Counted from the first letter of the stretch, positions 22,200 to 34,314 are shown. The stretch: DNA of 64,000 bases from Orobanche coerulescens (GCA_033398695.1 JAWKAU010000036.1:434001-498000); one strand, 5' to 3'. Translations and numbers: made by a program. The notes: generated from the sequence alone by a model not told the origin.

Positions 22200-22830
22200 T
22201 GATTGTTTCGCTAGCCAGCTCGGGAGGGTCCTTCGAGGCCTCGGGTGGGATCTGTGGCTTCGTCCCAGTCCTAGGCGATGCTTATGCGTGTATGTTTAGT
22301 GAATGTGTTTGCTCACCATGGGAGGGTCCGATGGGGCCTCGGGGGAATCTATGACTTCACTCTGGATTCACGAGTGAAACTTCACAGGTTGGTGTGTATG
22401 TTTAGTGAATGTATTTTATTCACCTCGGGAGGGTTCGACGGGGCGACGGAGGGAATTCCAATGTCTTCACCCTGGATTCACGAGTAAAAACTTCACAGGT
22501 TGGTGTGTATGTTTAGTGAATGTATTTTACTCACCTCGGGAGGGTTCGACGGGGCCACAGAGGGAATTCCAATGGCTTCACCTTGGATTCACGAGTAAAA
22601 ACTTCACAGGTTGGTGTGTATGTTTTGTGAATGTGTTTGCTCACCTCGGGAGGGTCCAACGGGGCCTCGGGGGAATCTATGACTTCACTCTGGATTCACG
22701 AGTGAAACTTCACGAGTGCGTGTGTATGTTTTGTGAATGTATTTGCTCACCTAGGGAGGGTTCGACGGGGCCACGGAGGGAGTCCAATGGTTTTGCCCTG
22801 GATTCACGAGTGAAACTTCACGGGTGTGTG
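22200..22830 (+). repeat. Tandem repeat (~105-110 bp, five units) in the G2 5' LTR
   Basis: Units contain TGTATGTTTAGTGAATGT, then CTCACCTCGGGAGGGTTCGA, then GGATTCACGAGT. A degenerate leading unit (22200-22285) has CTCGGGAGGGTCCTTCGAGG. The other G2 LTR has the same five units at 27810-28435. The leading-unit motif is shared with G4 (34890-35125), linking the two families. Confidence 0.88.
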
Positions 22831-23577
22831 TGCATTTTATGTCCGTCGAGGACACGTGACGTGAGTTTTAACCTTGTGTATTGTTGTTGGTTTCATTTGT
22901 GAAAACAAAACCTTTGGGGTGTGACCCCTGTTGATTTTGGAAAGAGAAGGATTCGGTAATCCTAATTTGTTTTCTATTAAAACACTCGGTGGCATTTTAA
23001 ACTGTTTTATAAATTGTTTCCCTTGATTTGTGATCTTTCAGTTTTGGAATGTTTTACCCAGACTCTTACCTCGGGAAGTACTTTTCGATACGTTTGGATC
23101 TTTGAGGATTCCAGGTTATTGTTATTCGTGGAATGTGAACTGTATGACTCGTATTTGCACTTTGTTCTTGCACTAGCAAAACAGTGGAGTTTTGCTAACC
23201 CCCGAGTATTCGGGGGGTGGATGTCTGTTTTTGCATTCAGGTTTGGGAGCATAACACAGGGTCGGCACGAAGGATGATGAAAGATGAACGATACTAATCA
23301 CATGAGGATTCGTATGATGTCATTGGTTTAGTTATAGTTTATTTTCCACTGCAATATTCTTTCCCATTGTACGGGAGTGTGTTGTATTCGACCCCTGCGT
23401 GGGCATGCAATGAGTTTGAGTTGTATGTATTTATTGAAAGACCAAATTGGTCTACTGAGTCATTTTAGCCTTAAAGGCATTGTTGAGATGTTCTATGTTG
23501 TTACCAGCCTGGTAGATCCTTGAGGAAAGGTTCTACGGTGTGTAATATCCCTGAGTGGATTGGGGGTGTTACATAAA

Positions 23578-23590
23578 TGGTATCGGAGCT
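23578..23590 (+). other. G2 primer binding site (initiator tRNA-Met, one mismatch)
   Basis: TGGTATCGGAGCT lies four bases after the LTR end at 23573. Compared with the usual TGGTATCAGAGC it has one change. Confidence 0.82.
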
Positions 23591-25728
23591 TAGGTTTTGG
23601 AAACCTAGACTGTCGGGTTTAGTGATGTTTGTTGAGTTCTGTCTCGTCGAATTTTGTCTGACTGAGTCGTGTCGCGACACGTCGTCTGAGTTGGTTGGTC
23701 GTGATTAGTATCATGGGGCGATCATCATCTTCGTGTGACCTGTGGATGTAAGTCTCCCTTCTTTGTGTTTGTGCTTCGTCTGATGCGAGTTTCAGGTATG
23801 ATTATGAGCTAATTGACGGAATCCTCTTATGGATTTTGATTTCTTGATATGTGGTTATTTGACTCTCATATTTCGTTCATATGAGGAGTAGTGTTGTTGG
23901 ATTGTGCATGTTTGATTGTATTTCTTTTATCTGCTGCGTGAGTTCTTTTGTAATGGATTTCGGTATTTTACCGACTGAGTTTTATTTCGAAAACCGATTC
24001 CCTAAATCGAGTTTTGGCACTTTGGCCTTGAATGTTTTATGACGGTTTGATAAAGGATTTTGTGAGTTTTGGGCATTCTGGCCTATTGAATTTTTGAAAA
24101 CCTTGAGTATCTTAGAAAATTAAATTTCGAGACGTACTTTTAAAACGAATTATTTCTTGCGGTGTTATCAAGGTGCTTTCTAATGCCGCAATACATTTCA
24201 AAAAAAATTTCCAGTTGAGGACCAAAAATATTTTTAGATATTTTCAATTACTTAGACCCAAAGGTCGAATATTTCTGAAAGTTTTTCACTAAAAGAAAAG
24301 TGCCCTCATTTTTATCTAATGCAAGATGGTTTTTCAAAGTCTCGATAATGGTGTTTGTACTACTTTTTGTAAGGTGATACTCAAGATATACCGGTGTTTC
24401 CAAATTGTTTTCAAAAGGTGGTTTTCGTTTTTAAAACCCATCATTTCCTGCTTGTGGTCGGAGAAGGTGTGTATGATTGTGTACATACGTGCTTGTTTCG
24501 TGATGTTTAGTAATTATATGCTGGATATCATCCGGGCCGTTGTAATCTTCCAACTTTGCCGTTGTTGTCGTGATTTTTGTATGTGTTGATATGTTATGCT
24601 GAGTTGGCATCTCCAGTCTGTTGTTTTGCGATGTTACGTCCATGGTATCTAGCATTTGTATATTTGGTATGCCGAGCCGAGGCATTTCCAAGTGCGGTGT
24701 GCCAGGGGCATGTACGTACTTATCTTTCTCTTCGGTAACGCGTCTCAAGTGTGGACCCGAGAGACACAGGATCCAGTTTTGCGAGTTGGGTTCCGAGACT
24801 TTCAGAGTTCGCACTTCAGCACAGATATCAGAATCGGCTTTGAGAGACCGTTGAAGGATTCTATCGGTTGCTTGTTATGTTGTCACCTTGATTTCGTTGT
24901 TGTGAGTTTTGGGGACGACACTTCTTTTAGAAGAGGTCGAATATAATACCCGTATTATTTTTGGCTTCTGCATTTTCTCTTCCTCAAGTCTATCGACTTG
25001 CTCATGTTCGTTGACATTTTCTGAGCTTGTCCTGCCCCTTGCTTTTGTTGATCGAACGAGTGTGGTACTATTTCGGAATGTCTCGTTTGTCATTGTGACT
25101 TTTCAATTGCTATTCCCTTTCCTGTGGATCTTATGTGAATCGCATCTTGTTGTTTTCACCGGATCATATATTGTCTCGAGCCGAGACGTGGACCTGGGAG
25201 TTATTGTTTGAATTTTATTGTTCTTCGTGATTCGAACATGATAGTTCGATTTTTGTTGTCTCGATCGTTTGATTGTTCGGTTTTTGTTGATCTCGTTTCG
25301 TGATTGTTGAATGTTCAGGCTCCTTCGTAATTCCCTTAAGTTCGGGAAATTAGTCTCGTTTTCGATCTTCCAACCCTTGGGCGGTGGAATTCTGTATTTG
25401 TTCAGCGATTGGCTCGCGTTTTGAATGATGTACCGTTGGGTTGGTCAATCATATTGGTTTTCGTTCGTTGTGTTTTGTGATTGTTCGGATAATTGACTTG
25501 ACTATATTATCCATTTGATGATGCTTGTCACTTGTTGGTTTTGTTATATCCCTAACGGCGACGTTGTGTTGGTCGTCGTGGAGCGTGTTTTCACGCCGTA
25601 TATTCCTTTGTGTTGCTTGTAACATTTCGCCGATGGGCGTAAGTTACGCATTTCTTGTGTATCTCATTGAGTTTTCCAGGCGGAATATTGCTTCTCCCTA
25701 CTTGTTTTAAGTTTTGGGACGAAACTTC
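23591..25728 (+). mobile_element. G2 internal region, no intact gene (LARD-like)
   Basis: This is the 2.1-kb interior of G2 between primer site and polypurine tract. No pol domain is visible. The only coding trace is a gag zinc-knuckle relic near 24656. The region is colinear with the minus-strand G4 interior (33385 down to 30305), except for an extra ~0.7 kb in G4. It is T-rich on this strand. G2 is a non-autonomous element that would have needed proteins supplied by relatives. Confidence 0.7.
24656..24790 (+). pseudogene. G2 gag zinc-knuckle relic
   Basis: The frame from 24656 reads YIWYAEPRHFQVRC, which has the exact C-X2-C-X4-H-X4-C spacing with Tyr in place of the first two Cys. A second knuckle-like stretch, FLFGNASQVWTRE, follows, matching the double-knuckle arrangement of the G1 gag. 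It is short and frame-broken on both sides. The identification rests on spacing plus the homologous relic in G4. Confidence 0.5.
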
Positions 25729-25745
25729 TTTTATGGAGGGTAGTG
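25729..25745 (+). other. G2 polypurine tract
   Basis: GGGACGAAACTTC lies just upstream and a purine tract with GGAGGGTAGTG ends directly at the 3' LTR start TGTAATACCC (25746). Confidence 0.82.
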
Positions 25746-26299
25746 TGTAATACCCGTAATTTCGATTTCTGGTAAAAAAAATTTCAGAGAAAGTCCGTTT
25801 TGACGACTCACACATGACCATTTCGTCATTTCGAGAATGATTAATTCTGCACTTTTTGTCATCCGAGTTCGTTTCGGTGTCGTTTTGTTGAGTTCCGTGC
25901 TTTTTGGTGACTTTTCCGCACTTGGGTTCGATTCTTGCGAATCTCGTTCGGAACTGCTGTTTCGAGTTTCCCGTAAGTCTGTTTAACTTTGTTAGACGTG
26001 TTGTGAACTTCGGTTTGGTTATTCGATCACGTATCGTGATTTTCGGGCGTTTTGGGCCATTTTGTAATTTCCTAAAAGTTATGGGTATCCGTATCTGTAT
26101 TTGTTGTCTCGACCCTTTTCTTGGTCGCGTATGATTAATTATTGCATTATGTCTTCATTTCGGGTCGTTGATGTTGTCCGCGAACTTTTCATCGTGTTCG
26201 TTTAAACGCGTTAAATCGAGTCGTCGGGTCATGGCGGCCGAAAGTACTGACGGACAAAGTGCGGCATCGTCGGAAGTCTTGGCATCGCCGAGCACGCAC

Positions 26300-26757
26300 G
26301 GCAGGAACCGGCGTAGCGCACGCTACGGCCGGAAGGCTGCGCGCGCTAGCTCGGCAGGTGTAGCGCACGCTGTCGACCGGCCCAGCGTACGCTATCGGGT
26401 CTGGGCAGAGAGGTTCTGAGGTTCTGGACTCGGGTAGGATCGGCAGGTAGCGCACGCTACTGTCGGTCGTGGCGCACGCTAACCGGAAGGGGTAGCGCAT
26501 GCTGTCGGCCGACTAGCGTACGTTACCTTGGCGAGCTGTTTAGTCCAGAGGTTACCGACAGTCGGCTTAGCGCCAGCGCCCGCGCAGCCGCACGCCAGCG
26601 GTGGCTCGGGTGGGCGAGTCACGGTCGGCGAGTTTGGTTGGCGATCCGGTCGTGGCGGGCCCCGCCGAGGGTTACAGGCCGATCATCGGGCCGATAGCGC
26701 ACGCTAGTCCGGGAAGGCTAGCGCACGCTAGTTCCGGCCCAGTATTTATATGACAGA
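26300..26757 (+). promoter_or_regulatory. G2 3' LTR: palindromic CG-rich array and TATA-like box
   Basis: Repeated GTAGCGCACGCTA and AGCGTACGCTA sites end just before TATTTATAT at 26743-26751. The stretch 26525-26690 differs strongly from 20935-21105 through many small indels, while both flanks are nearly identical between the LTRs. Confidence 0.6.
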
Positions 26758-27809
26758 ACAGCCCCATTTTCACTCGTTTTTCATTTCCTTTCTTTTCTGT
26801 CCGCGGCTGGAGTTTCGGAGGAGGCGAAGCCATGTTGTTGAACAACAAATCCATGAAGTTCTTGAGTTCATATCATTGATTGATCATTCTATATCATCCT
26901 TTGATCCAACGAATCAAGGTAATCTCTTCTTAGAACCCTAGTTTCTTGAATTTTGGGGTTTTTGGGTTTTTGTCCGATTCGTTCCGAATTGTTGATTAAT
27001 CCATGATGGGTATGATTAATCTTAGTATTATTCTTGTGTTTAACATCATTTAATCCATTGTTCTTCGTCGAATCAAAGTATATTTCTTGATTTCCTTCGA
27101 ATCAACTTTTTCGGGGATTTATTCTTAATCTCATTTTCCATCCGTTTTTGATGGATCGATTGTTGTTAAATGATATTGTTAAACATATCCTATGGATTGT
27201 ATATCAATATTTCAGTTTGGAATTCCATTTTCGTGTTTTGACGGGACGAATCGTGTTCTTGGCCGTTTTGGGGGAAACACTTGAACTTTCGTCATTTGTT
27301 CTTTGAATTCAACGGCTTTAAGTCGTGCTATGGAATTCATTTCATTGTTGTTATTGTCCTTCGTAGTTTATTATCGCGATTTGGTGTTCGGTGGAGTCAG
27401 CGGGTTCGTAGTCGGTTCGTGCCAACCTACTTCGGTCGATTCTCCGCGTTGTTCTTATTCGAGGAAAGTACCTTGTCCATACATTTCTTGTTTCATGGAT
27501 ATGATGATTGGTGATCATCCTGGTATGTTTATTTGTCTGTTTGAAATGAGTTTTCAAAAGATTCGGCTAGCCTCGTTAAAGGCTCACTTTCAAAACGCGT
27601 GTGTTTTGTAAATTGTGTGGGATTATAAGTGACTACGTGAATCCTTTGGATATGTTTGGTGTTGATGTTGCGCTTGATAATGCGTGTGTACGTATATTGC
27701 TTCTTTCCGTCGGGTTATGGTTTGACGTGGTGTTTTGCTAAGTGTTTGATGTCTCTGGGTGAATTGTTTGGATATCCTTGGTGTGATATGTTATTTGTGC
27801 ATGATTGTT

Positions 27810-28435
27810 TCGCTAGCCAGCTCGGGAGGGTCCTTCGAGGCCTCGGGTGGGATTTGTGGCTTCGTCCCAGTCCTAGGCGATGCCTGTGCGTGTATGTTTA
27901 GTGAATGTGTTTGCTCACCTCGGGAGGGTCCGACGGGGCCTCGGGGGAATCTATGACTTCACTCTGGATTCACGAGTGAAACTTCATAGGTTGGTGTGTA
28001 TGTTTAGTGAATGTATTTTACTCACCTCGGGAGGGTTCGACGGGGCCACAGAGGGAATTCCAATGGCTTCACGCTGGATTCACGAGTAAAAACTTCACAG
28101 GTTGGTGTGTATATTTAGTGAATGTATTTTACTCACTTCGGGAGGGTTCGACGGGGCCACGGAGGGAATTCTAATGGCTTCACCCTGGATTCACGAGTAA
28201 AAACTTCACAGGTTGGTGTGTATGTTTTGTGAATATGTTTGCTCACCTCGGGAGGGTCTGACGGGGCCTCGGGGGAATCTATGACTTCACTCTGGATTCA
28301 CGAGTGAAACTTCACGAGTGCGTGTGTGTGTTTTGTGAATGTGTTTGCTCACCTCGGGAGGGTTCGACGGGGCTACGGAGGGAGTCCAATGGTTTCGCCC
28401 TGGATTCACGAGTGAAACTTCACGGGTGCGTGCGT
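27810..28435 (+). repeat. Tandem repeat (five units) in the G2 3' LTR
   Basis: This is the counterpart of 22200-22830, with the same number and order of units. The array therefore predates insertion and has not changed copy number since. Confidence 0.88.
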
Positions 28436-29175
28436 ATTTTATGTCCGTCGAGGACACGTGACGTGAGTTTTAACGTTGTGAATTGTTGTTGGTTTCATTT
28501 GTGAAAACAAAACCTTTGGGCTGTGACCCGTGTTGATTTTGGAAAGAGAAGGATTCGGTAATCCTAATTTGTTTTCTATTAAAACTCTCGATGGGATTTT
28601 AAACTGTTTTATAAATTGTTTCCCTTGATTTGTGATCTTTCGGTTTTGGAATGTTTTACCCAAACTCTTGCCTCGGGAAGTACTTTTCGATACGTTTGGA
28701 TCTTTGAGGATTCCTGGTTATTGTTATTCGTGGAATGTGAACTGTATGACTCGTATTTGCACTTTGTTCTTGCACTAGCAAAACAGTGGAGTTTTGCTAA
28801 CCCCCGAGTATTCGGAGGGTGGATGTCTGTTTTTGCATTCAGGTTTGGGAGCATAACACAGGGTCGGCACGAAGGATGATGAAAGATGAACGATACTAAT
28901 CACAGGAGGATTCGTATGATGTCATTGGTTTGGTTATAGTTTATTTTCCGCTGCAGTATTCTTTCCCGTTATACGGGAGTGTGTTGTATTCGACCCCTGC
29001 GTGGGCATGTAATGAGTTTGAGTTGTATGTATTTATTGAAAGACCAAATTGGTCTACTGAGTCATTTTAGCCTTAAAGGCATTGTTGAGATGTTCTATGT
29101 TGTTACCAGCCTGGTAGATCCTTGAGGAAAGGTTCTACGACATGTAATATCCCTGAACGGATTGGGGGTGTTACA

Positions 29176-30304
29176 CGAAAACCCGCCTACGATTCATGTA
29201 TACTTGTATATAAACAACAACGAGGGCGGACCACAACCAAACCCTCTCGATTCCGTAAAAACCACGAAATATACCATGAATCCATAGGGAAACTAAGAAT
29301 ACTAACAAGATTAATCGTATTCATCATTAATTAATCAACAAAACGGAACGAATCGGACAAAAACACGAAAACCCCCAAATCTTCCCAAAAGTAGGGTTCT
29401 AAAGATCTAACCTTGATTCGCTGGATCACGGGATGTTATAGGATGATTGATCAATGATATAACCTCTTTAACTTCGTGGATTTGTTATTCAACAACATGG
29501 CTCCATGATAAGCACACCTCCAGCCACAGAAGAGAAGGAAAAGAATGAGAAAAATGGTGAAAAAACCGACTGCAGGGCCTTAAATAGGCTGCCTGCCGGC
29601 AGAGTTACGTACGTAACCGGCCAAGGGCTTACGTACGTAACCGGCCATGGCCGAGTCACTGCCCAACAATGCCGGCAGTGTTACGTATGTAACCGGCCAA
29701 GGCTTACGTACGTCACCGGCCTTACGTACGTAACTGCCGAGCCCTTTCGGCCGTAACTCGCCCAGGGCTGGCCTGGGCCCAACCTGCCCGGCCATGACTC
29801 GGCCGGGACCTACTCCGACGGCCCGGACAACCCCGAAACCCAAACTTGAATATGAATCGAAGATACGGTTGCGAAGTACTCACAAAGACGAATTCGCGCA
29901 CTAAGAGAACACACGATTCCGACCACCCGAAGGCTCGAAATTCGTCAACGGAAAGTAATTACCCCAAACTTTGGGAAATTACGAAAATTGCCCAAAACGT
30001 CCGAAATACACGATAAATGATCAAAACACCAAGCCGAAGCTCGCAACATGAGTAATAACATTAAATGAACTTACGAGAAACTCAAAACAACAGTTTCGGA
30101 CGAGATTCACAAGAATCGAACTCAAGTACAGAAAAGCCGCTTAAGAACACGGAATTCAACAAAACTATATCGAAACGAACTCGGATGACAAAAAATGCAG
30201 AATTAAATAATCTCGGAATGACGAAGCGATCACGAACGAGTCGTCAAAACGGGCTCCCGCCGAAAAAAAGAAAATTACCGAAGTCCGGAATTATGGGTAT
30301 TACA
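29176..30304 (-). repeat. G4 3' LTR, first 1.13 kb (minus strand), cut by G2
   Basis: This matches 35322-36449. On the minus strand it starts at 30304 with TGTAATACCCATAATTCCGG and runs left until G2 interrupts it at 29175. The rest should lie left of the window. It contains a TTACGTACGTAA array. Confidence 0.87.
29580..29745 (-). promoter_or_regulatory. G4 3' LTR: five TTACGTACGTAA palindromes plus TATA-like box
   Basis: Five palindromes lie in about 135 bp, most followed by CCGGCC. On the minus strand they sit directly upstream of CCTATTTAA (29580-29588). The matching array in the 5' LTR is at 35728-35885. Confidence 0.6.
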
Positions 30305-30340
30305 TTCTACCCTCCTTAAAAGAAGTTTCGTCCCGAAACT
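30305..30340 (-). other. G4 polypurine tract region
   Basis: On the minus strand, AGTTTCGGGACGAAACTTC is followed by a purine tract AAGGAGGGTAGAA directly before the LTR start at 30304. Confidence 0.82.
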
Positions 30341-31264
30341 TAAAACACATAGGGAGAAGCAAAATCCCGCCAGGAAAACTCAACGACATTCACAAGAACC
30401 GAAAAACTCACGCCCAACGGCGAAATGTTACAAGCAACGCAAAAAAATATACGGCGTGAAAACACGCTCCACAACGACCAACACAACACCACCGGTAGAG
30501 ACAACAAGTGATGAGCATCATCAAACAGATAATACAATCAAGTCGATTATCCAAAAAATCGCAAAACACAATGAACGAAAATCAACACGATTGACCAACC
30601 TAACGGTACATCAATCAACACGCGAGCCAATCGCTGAACAAATACGGAATTCCACCGCCCAAGGGTTGGAAGATCGAAAACGATACTAATTTCCTGAACA
30701 TAAGGAAATTAGGAAGGAGTCTGAACGCTCAACAATCACGAAACGGGGTCAAAAAAACTGAACAACCAATGATCGAACCATAACGATCGAGACAACAAAA
30801 ATCAAACAATCATGTTCGGATCACGAAGAACAATAAGGTTCAACCGACAACTCCGAGGTTCACATCTCGGCTCGAGACAAAACATGATCCGGTGAAAACA
30901 ATAAGATGTGCATTCACATGAGATCCACAGGAAAGGGAATAGCAATTGAAAAGTCACAACGACAAACGAGTAATTCTGAAACAATACCACCCTCGTTCGA
31001 TCAACAAAAGCAAGGGACAGGGCAAGCTCAGAAAATGTTAACGAACATAAATGAGTCGAGAGATTCGAAAACACAGAAGTTCCAAATCCGATCCACTTCA
31101 AATAAAAGAACTTAATTTCTGAAGTTCGAAATAACAAGGTAAGGAAATAACATAACATACAACTGATAGACCACGCCCCGTAGGGACTCCTCGGAGCCGG
31201 TCCTGATATCAATGCTCAAGTCCGTGCCTCAAAAGGCTCGGTAATCAACTCACAAAACTGAACA

Positions 31265-31385
31265 TGATGTCCCTCGAGTCCTCACTTGAAACGTGTCACA
31301 GGCGAGGAAGGACAAATTGCACATACAATCCCCCGACACATCACGGTTGAGATGCCTCGGCTCGGCATACCGAAAATACAGATGC
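31265..31385 (-). pseudogene. G4 gag zinc-knuckle relic (minus strand)
   Basis: The minus strand reads YFRYAEPRHLNRDV, again with C-X2-C-X4-H-X4-C spacing but Tyr, Tyr and Val at the three Cys positions. A second knuckle-like FLACDTFQVRTRGT follows. It is homologous to the relic in G2 at 24656 and shares the two Cys-to-Tyr changes. Confidence 0.45.
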
Positions 31386-32224
31386 TAGATACAATGGAAC
31401 ATAACACCGCAAAACAACATACCGGAGATGCCAACTCAGCATAATATATCAACGCATACAAAAATCACAACAACAACGACATTGGTTGACGATTACAACG
31501 GCCCGAACGATAGCCAACACACAATCACAAACATCATGAAATAATCACCCATGTGCATAAACGCACAAAAATCCAAGCTTTAACAACTCACACTCGTGCG
31601 GCAACACGCAAATCACCACGAGGCGATAAACAGTAAACACCAGTTCAAACCTCTCATAGAGGGCTAGTACAACAAATGTGTGGCAACGCCTCGACGTTCA
31701 TGCCACCAATTCGATCATACTCGGGAGAAAACATCATAACGACAACGCGAACATCATACATACATACCTAGCCCTCAAACGGGAATGGATAGGTTTTAAA
31801 AACGAAAACTTCCTTTTGAAAATAATTTAGAAAAACACCGGTTGATCTTGAGTATTACCTTTCAAAAAAGTACAAACGTAAAACATCGTTATCGAGACTT
31901 TGGAGAACCATTTCGCATTTGATAAAAATGAGGACACTTTCTCTTAGTGAAAATTTTTTCAGAATATTCGACCCTCGGGTCTAAGTAAAAGTGTTTATAA
32001 AACATTGAAAGTATCTCAAAACATTTTGGTCCTCGAGGTAGAAGAATTTTGAAACATATTGTGGCACCTTGGATGTACCACGAGAAAATAATTCATTTTA
32101 AAAGTACGTCTCGAAATTTATTTTCTAAGATACTCAAGGTTTTTCAGAAGTACAATAGGCCAAAATGCCCAAAATTCACACGTATAACATTAATTTAAAC
32201 ACATCATAGCACACGCATCAAACC

Positions 32225-32787
32225 GTTCAAAATCAAGACAGTGATATACAATCCCTAGGATGTGTTTAACCACATCATTAAACAACAATCGGTTTCTAGG
32301 TATTCAAGAAAAATACTTAGATCCGGCGAAGAACAATGGATTAGATGATGTTATAATCACCTAGGATACTCCAAAACACCTTTGGATGGAAGAAAATCAG
32401 CCCAGATGCAAACCCTAGTCGCTACGTCTCAAACTCACGGAGGAAGAAGAAGAAATGAAGAAAAATGCAGATTCTAGACTGGTGTCCAGTATTTATACTG
32501 GACACAATTTGCGTGCGCTAATCATTAAGGTTAGTGTGCGCTATCACGGCACCAAACAAAACTCCTGACCAAAAATACATTGTTAGCGTGTGCTAACCCC
32601 AAGTGTTAGCGTGCGCTAACGAGAACTTCAGACCCAGTCCAGTAACTCCTCGATTGCCCTGAACTACCAGGTAGCGTGTGCTATCCTCCCCTTAGCGTGC
32701 TACCAACGCACTCTCGCGTGCGCTAGCCGCAAAGCCTAGCGTGCGCTAACGACTCAGAGAGACAGCAACAGGACATCTCAAAAAATT
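32225..32787 (-). repeat. LTR fragment inside G4: TAGCGTGCGCTA array, TATA box and leader (minus strand)
   Basis: On the minus strand about eight TTAGCGTGCGCTAA-type palindromes (32510-32750) are followed by CCAGTATAAATACTGG and a leader resembling the G2 LTR leader (ATCTAATCCATTGTTCTT). The start of this LTR is missing at 32787. It is a fifth palindrome-array variant. Confidence 0.6.
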
Positions 32788-32925
32788 GTAACACCCCCAG
32801 ATCCTACTGGGAATATTACACGCCGTAAACCCTTATCACTAAGATTTACCAGCTAAGCACAATTTCCCACGTCATTTCAAAAATGCCAAAAAGACTGATG
32901 ACGGTAATATTTTCCATAACACACA
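32788..32925 (-). repeat. LTR 3' terminus fragment inside G4 (minus strand)
   Basis: On the minus strand the sequence ends GGATCTGGGGGTGTTACA at 32788, a complete LTR end. No primer site follows; the array-bearing LTR fragment follows instead. This is a head-to-tail LTR junction or a nested fragment. Confidence 0.55.
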
Positions 32926-33390
32926 AAATCGTCATAAAATGTTCAAGGCCAAAATGCCAAAACTCGATTTAGGGAATCGGTTTTTACGAAATAAAACTCA
33001 GTTTGCAAAATACCGAAAGTCATTTTGAAAGAACTCACGCAGCGGATAAAATGCGGTTCGAAAATACATCAGCAGCGACGACACTCCTCGTATAAACCAA
33101 ATACGAGAGTCGAATAAACATATATCGTGAAATCAAAATCCACAGAAGGATTCCATCATTTAACAACTAATCATACAAATAACTCGTGTCGCACGAGGCA
33201 CAACACAAGGAAGGGAGTCTTAGATCCATAGGTCGCACGTAAATGAGGATCGCCCCTCGATACTAATCACGACCAATGAACTCAGACGACGCATTGCGAC
33301 GCGACTAAGTCAGACAAAATCGGACGATATAAAACTCAACAATCACAACTTGACTCGATAGCCTAGCTTTCCCCAAGCTAATCTGATTTT

Positions 33391-34314
33391 TAAAATCGTA
33401 TACTTTAGTTATTCGAAAATAAAACCGATAAGTTGAAAATCGTTTTCAAGACCCTTTCAAACACGACAAAGGTCTAACAGCGGTAGCATTTTATAAAATG
33501 TCCTAAAACACTTTTAAACAAGACTTTCAAATACCGACACCAGGTTTTATTTGAAAATACAAGGCTGGCTCGCCCAAATTCATGTCACTTTTCAAAAACC
33601 CACAATACGATCAAGTCTAAGAAATTTTTCAAGCATGCACGCCGCAGGTGTTATTATTAATAGAAACACATTGGTTGTAAATAACAACAATTAGCCAAGT
33701 ACCATCAATTCCCGAACACACGCATAAATGGAATTCAAAAATCACCAGTTCAACAAGCGCAACTCGGAAACACTAATTTCAAGCATATGTCAAACTATCT
33801 CTTCAATTTTAACAGAATAACCAAAGAACACCGATTCGGACACATGTCGAAACCATCTATGTAAGTTTCTCAACAAACTCTGCCATCAATACCTTTCTCG
33901 GAACATATCAATGCTCAAAACTTCCTCGTCATGAAAATACCACGGAGCAAAACTCGGATCTTTCGATCGCCAACGATCCTACCAACGCTAGGAAGTTTAG
34001 AGGTGGAAGGCTCACAAGACGAAAAATGATCAAGCCCAGAACGGCGCACATACTCCAGAGAGAGAAACGACTGCACAATACTAGAATCAAAAAGTACACG
34101 GACCGGATGGATCGAAAAACAACGCGACGATAAGTACGAGAGAGACAATCACAATTCAAGAAGTGGAAATACAATACGAGAAAACAAGAGAATCGAGTAA
34201 GGAAAACTTACAAGCACTGGATGTACTGAGATGCCGGCAGCGGTGTGACAATGTGAAAAACAAAACACAACTTGACCCAAATAACCGACAAACCTAGGTA
34301 TCCATAAACCTAGT
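33391..34314 (-). other. G4 interior next to its 5' LTR, with protease relic
   Basis: Apart from the protease relic at 33915-34148 the sequence is non-coding. At about 33390 it joins the G2-like interior with no primer site of its own, so the G4 interior looks chimeric. Confidence 0.5.
33915..34148 (-). pseudogene. Retropepsin (gypsy protease) relic, minus strand
   Basis: The minus strand reads HPVRVLFDSSIVQSFLSLEY and continues for ~77 residues to a stop. This matches the gypsy aspartic protease core VLFDSGA.HSF(V/I)S, with the DSG active-site triad changed to DSS and the following residues altered. It lies only ~170 bp from the primer binding site, where gag would be expected, so gag is missing or moved. 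It is non-functional. Confidence 0.6.

Larger units (their letters stand above)
20760..23573 (+). repeat. G2 5' LTR, truncated at its left by G1 insertion
   Basis: This is homologous to 26358-29175 (2814 versus 2818 bp). It ends GGGGGTGTTACA at 23573 and is followed by a primer binding site. The first ~610 bp of the LTR (25746-26357 in the other copy) are absent because G1 begins at 20759; the missing part should lie left of G1, outside the window. It is non-coding apart from frames created by the tandem repeats. Confidence 0.88.
25746..29175 (+). repeat. G2 3' LTR, 3.43 kb
   Basis: The LTR runs from TGTAATACCC to GGGGGTGTTACA. It contains the palindrome array and TATA-like box (26300-26757) and five tandem units (27810-28435). 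At 29176 the sequence becomes the interrupted G4 LTR (CGAAAACCC, contiguous with CACC upstream in the intact copy at 35322), so G2 inserted into G4. Confidence 0.9.
30341..33390 (-). mobile_element. G4 interior, first part: non-coding, colinear with G2 interior
   Basis: Read on the minus strand from 33385, this follows the G2 interior from its primer site to its polypurine tract. Landmarks shared in order are a primer-site-like start (near 33385), GTGATTAGTATC, AGTTTTATTTCG, ATTTCGAGACGTACTTTT (G2) and the gag-knuckle relic. An additional ~0.7 kb at 32225-32925 is LTR-like. I see no intact gene. Confidence 0.6.

Noticed and set aside
22405..22902. 165-residue Cys/Phe/Val-rich open frame in the G2 LTR
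   Set aside because: It follows the ~108-bp tandem repeats and the other LTR lacks the same continuous frame.
24431..24814. 127-residue minus-strand open frame in G2
   Set aside because: It is antisense to the gag-knuckle relic, has no recognisable domain, and is not preserved in the homologous part of G4.
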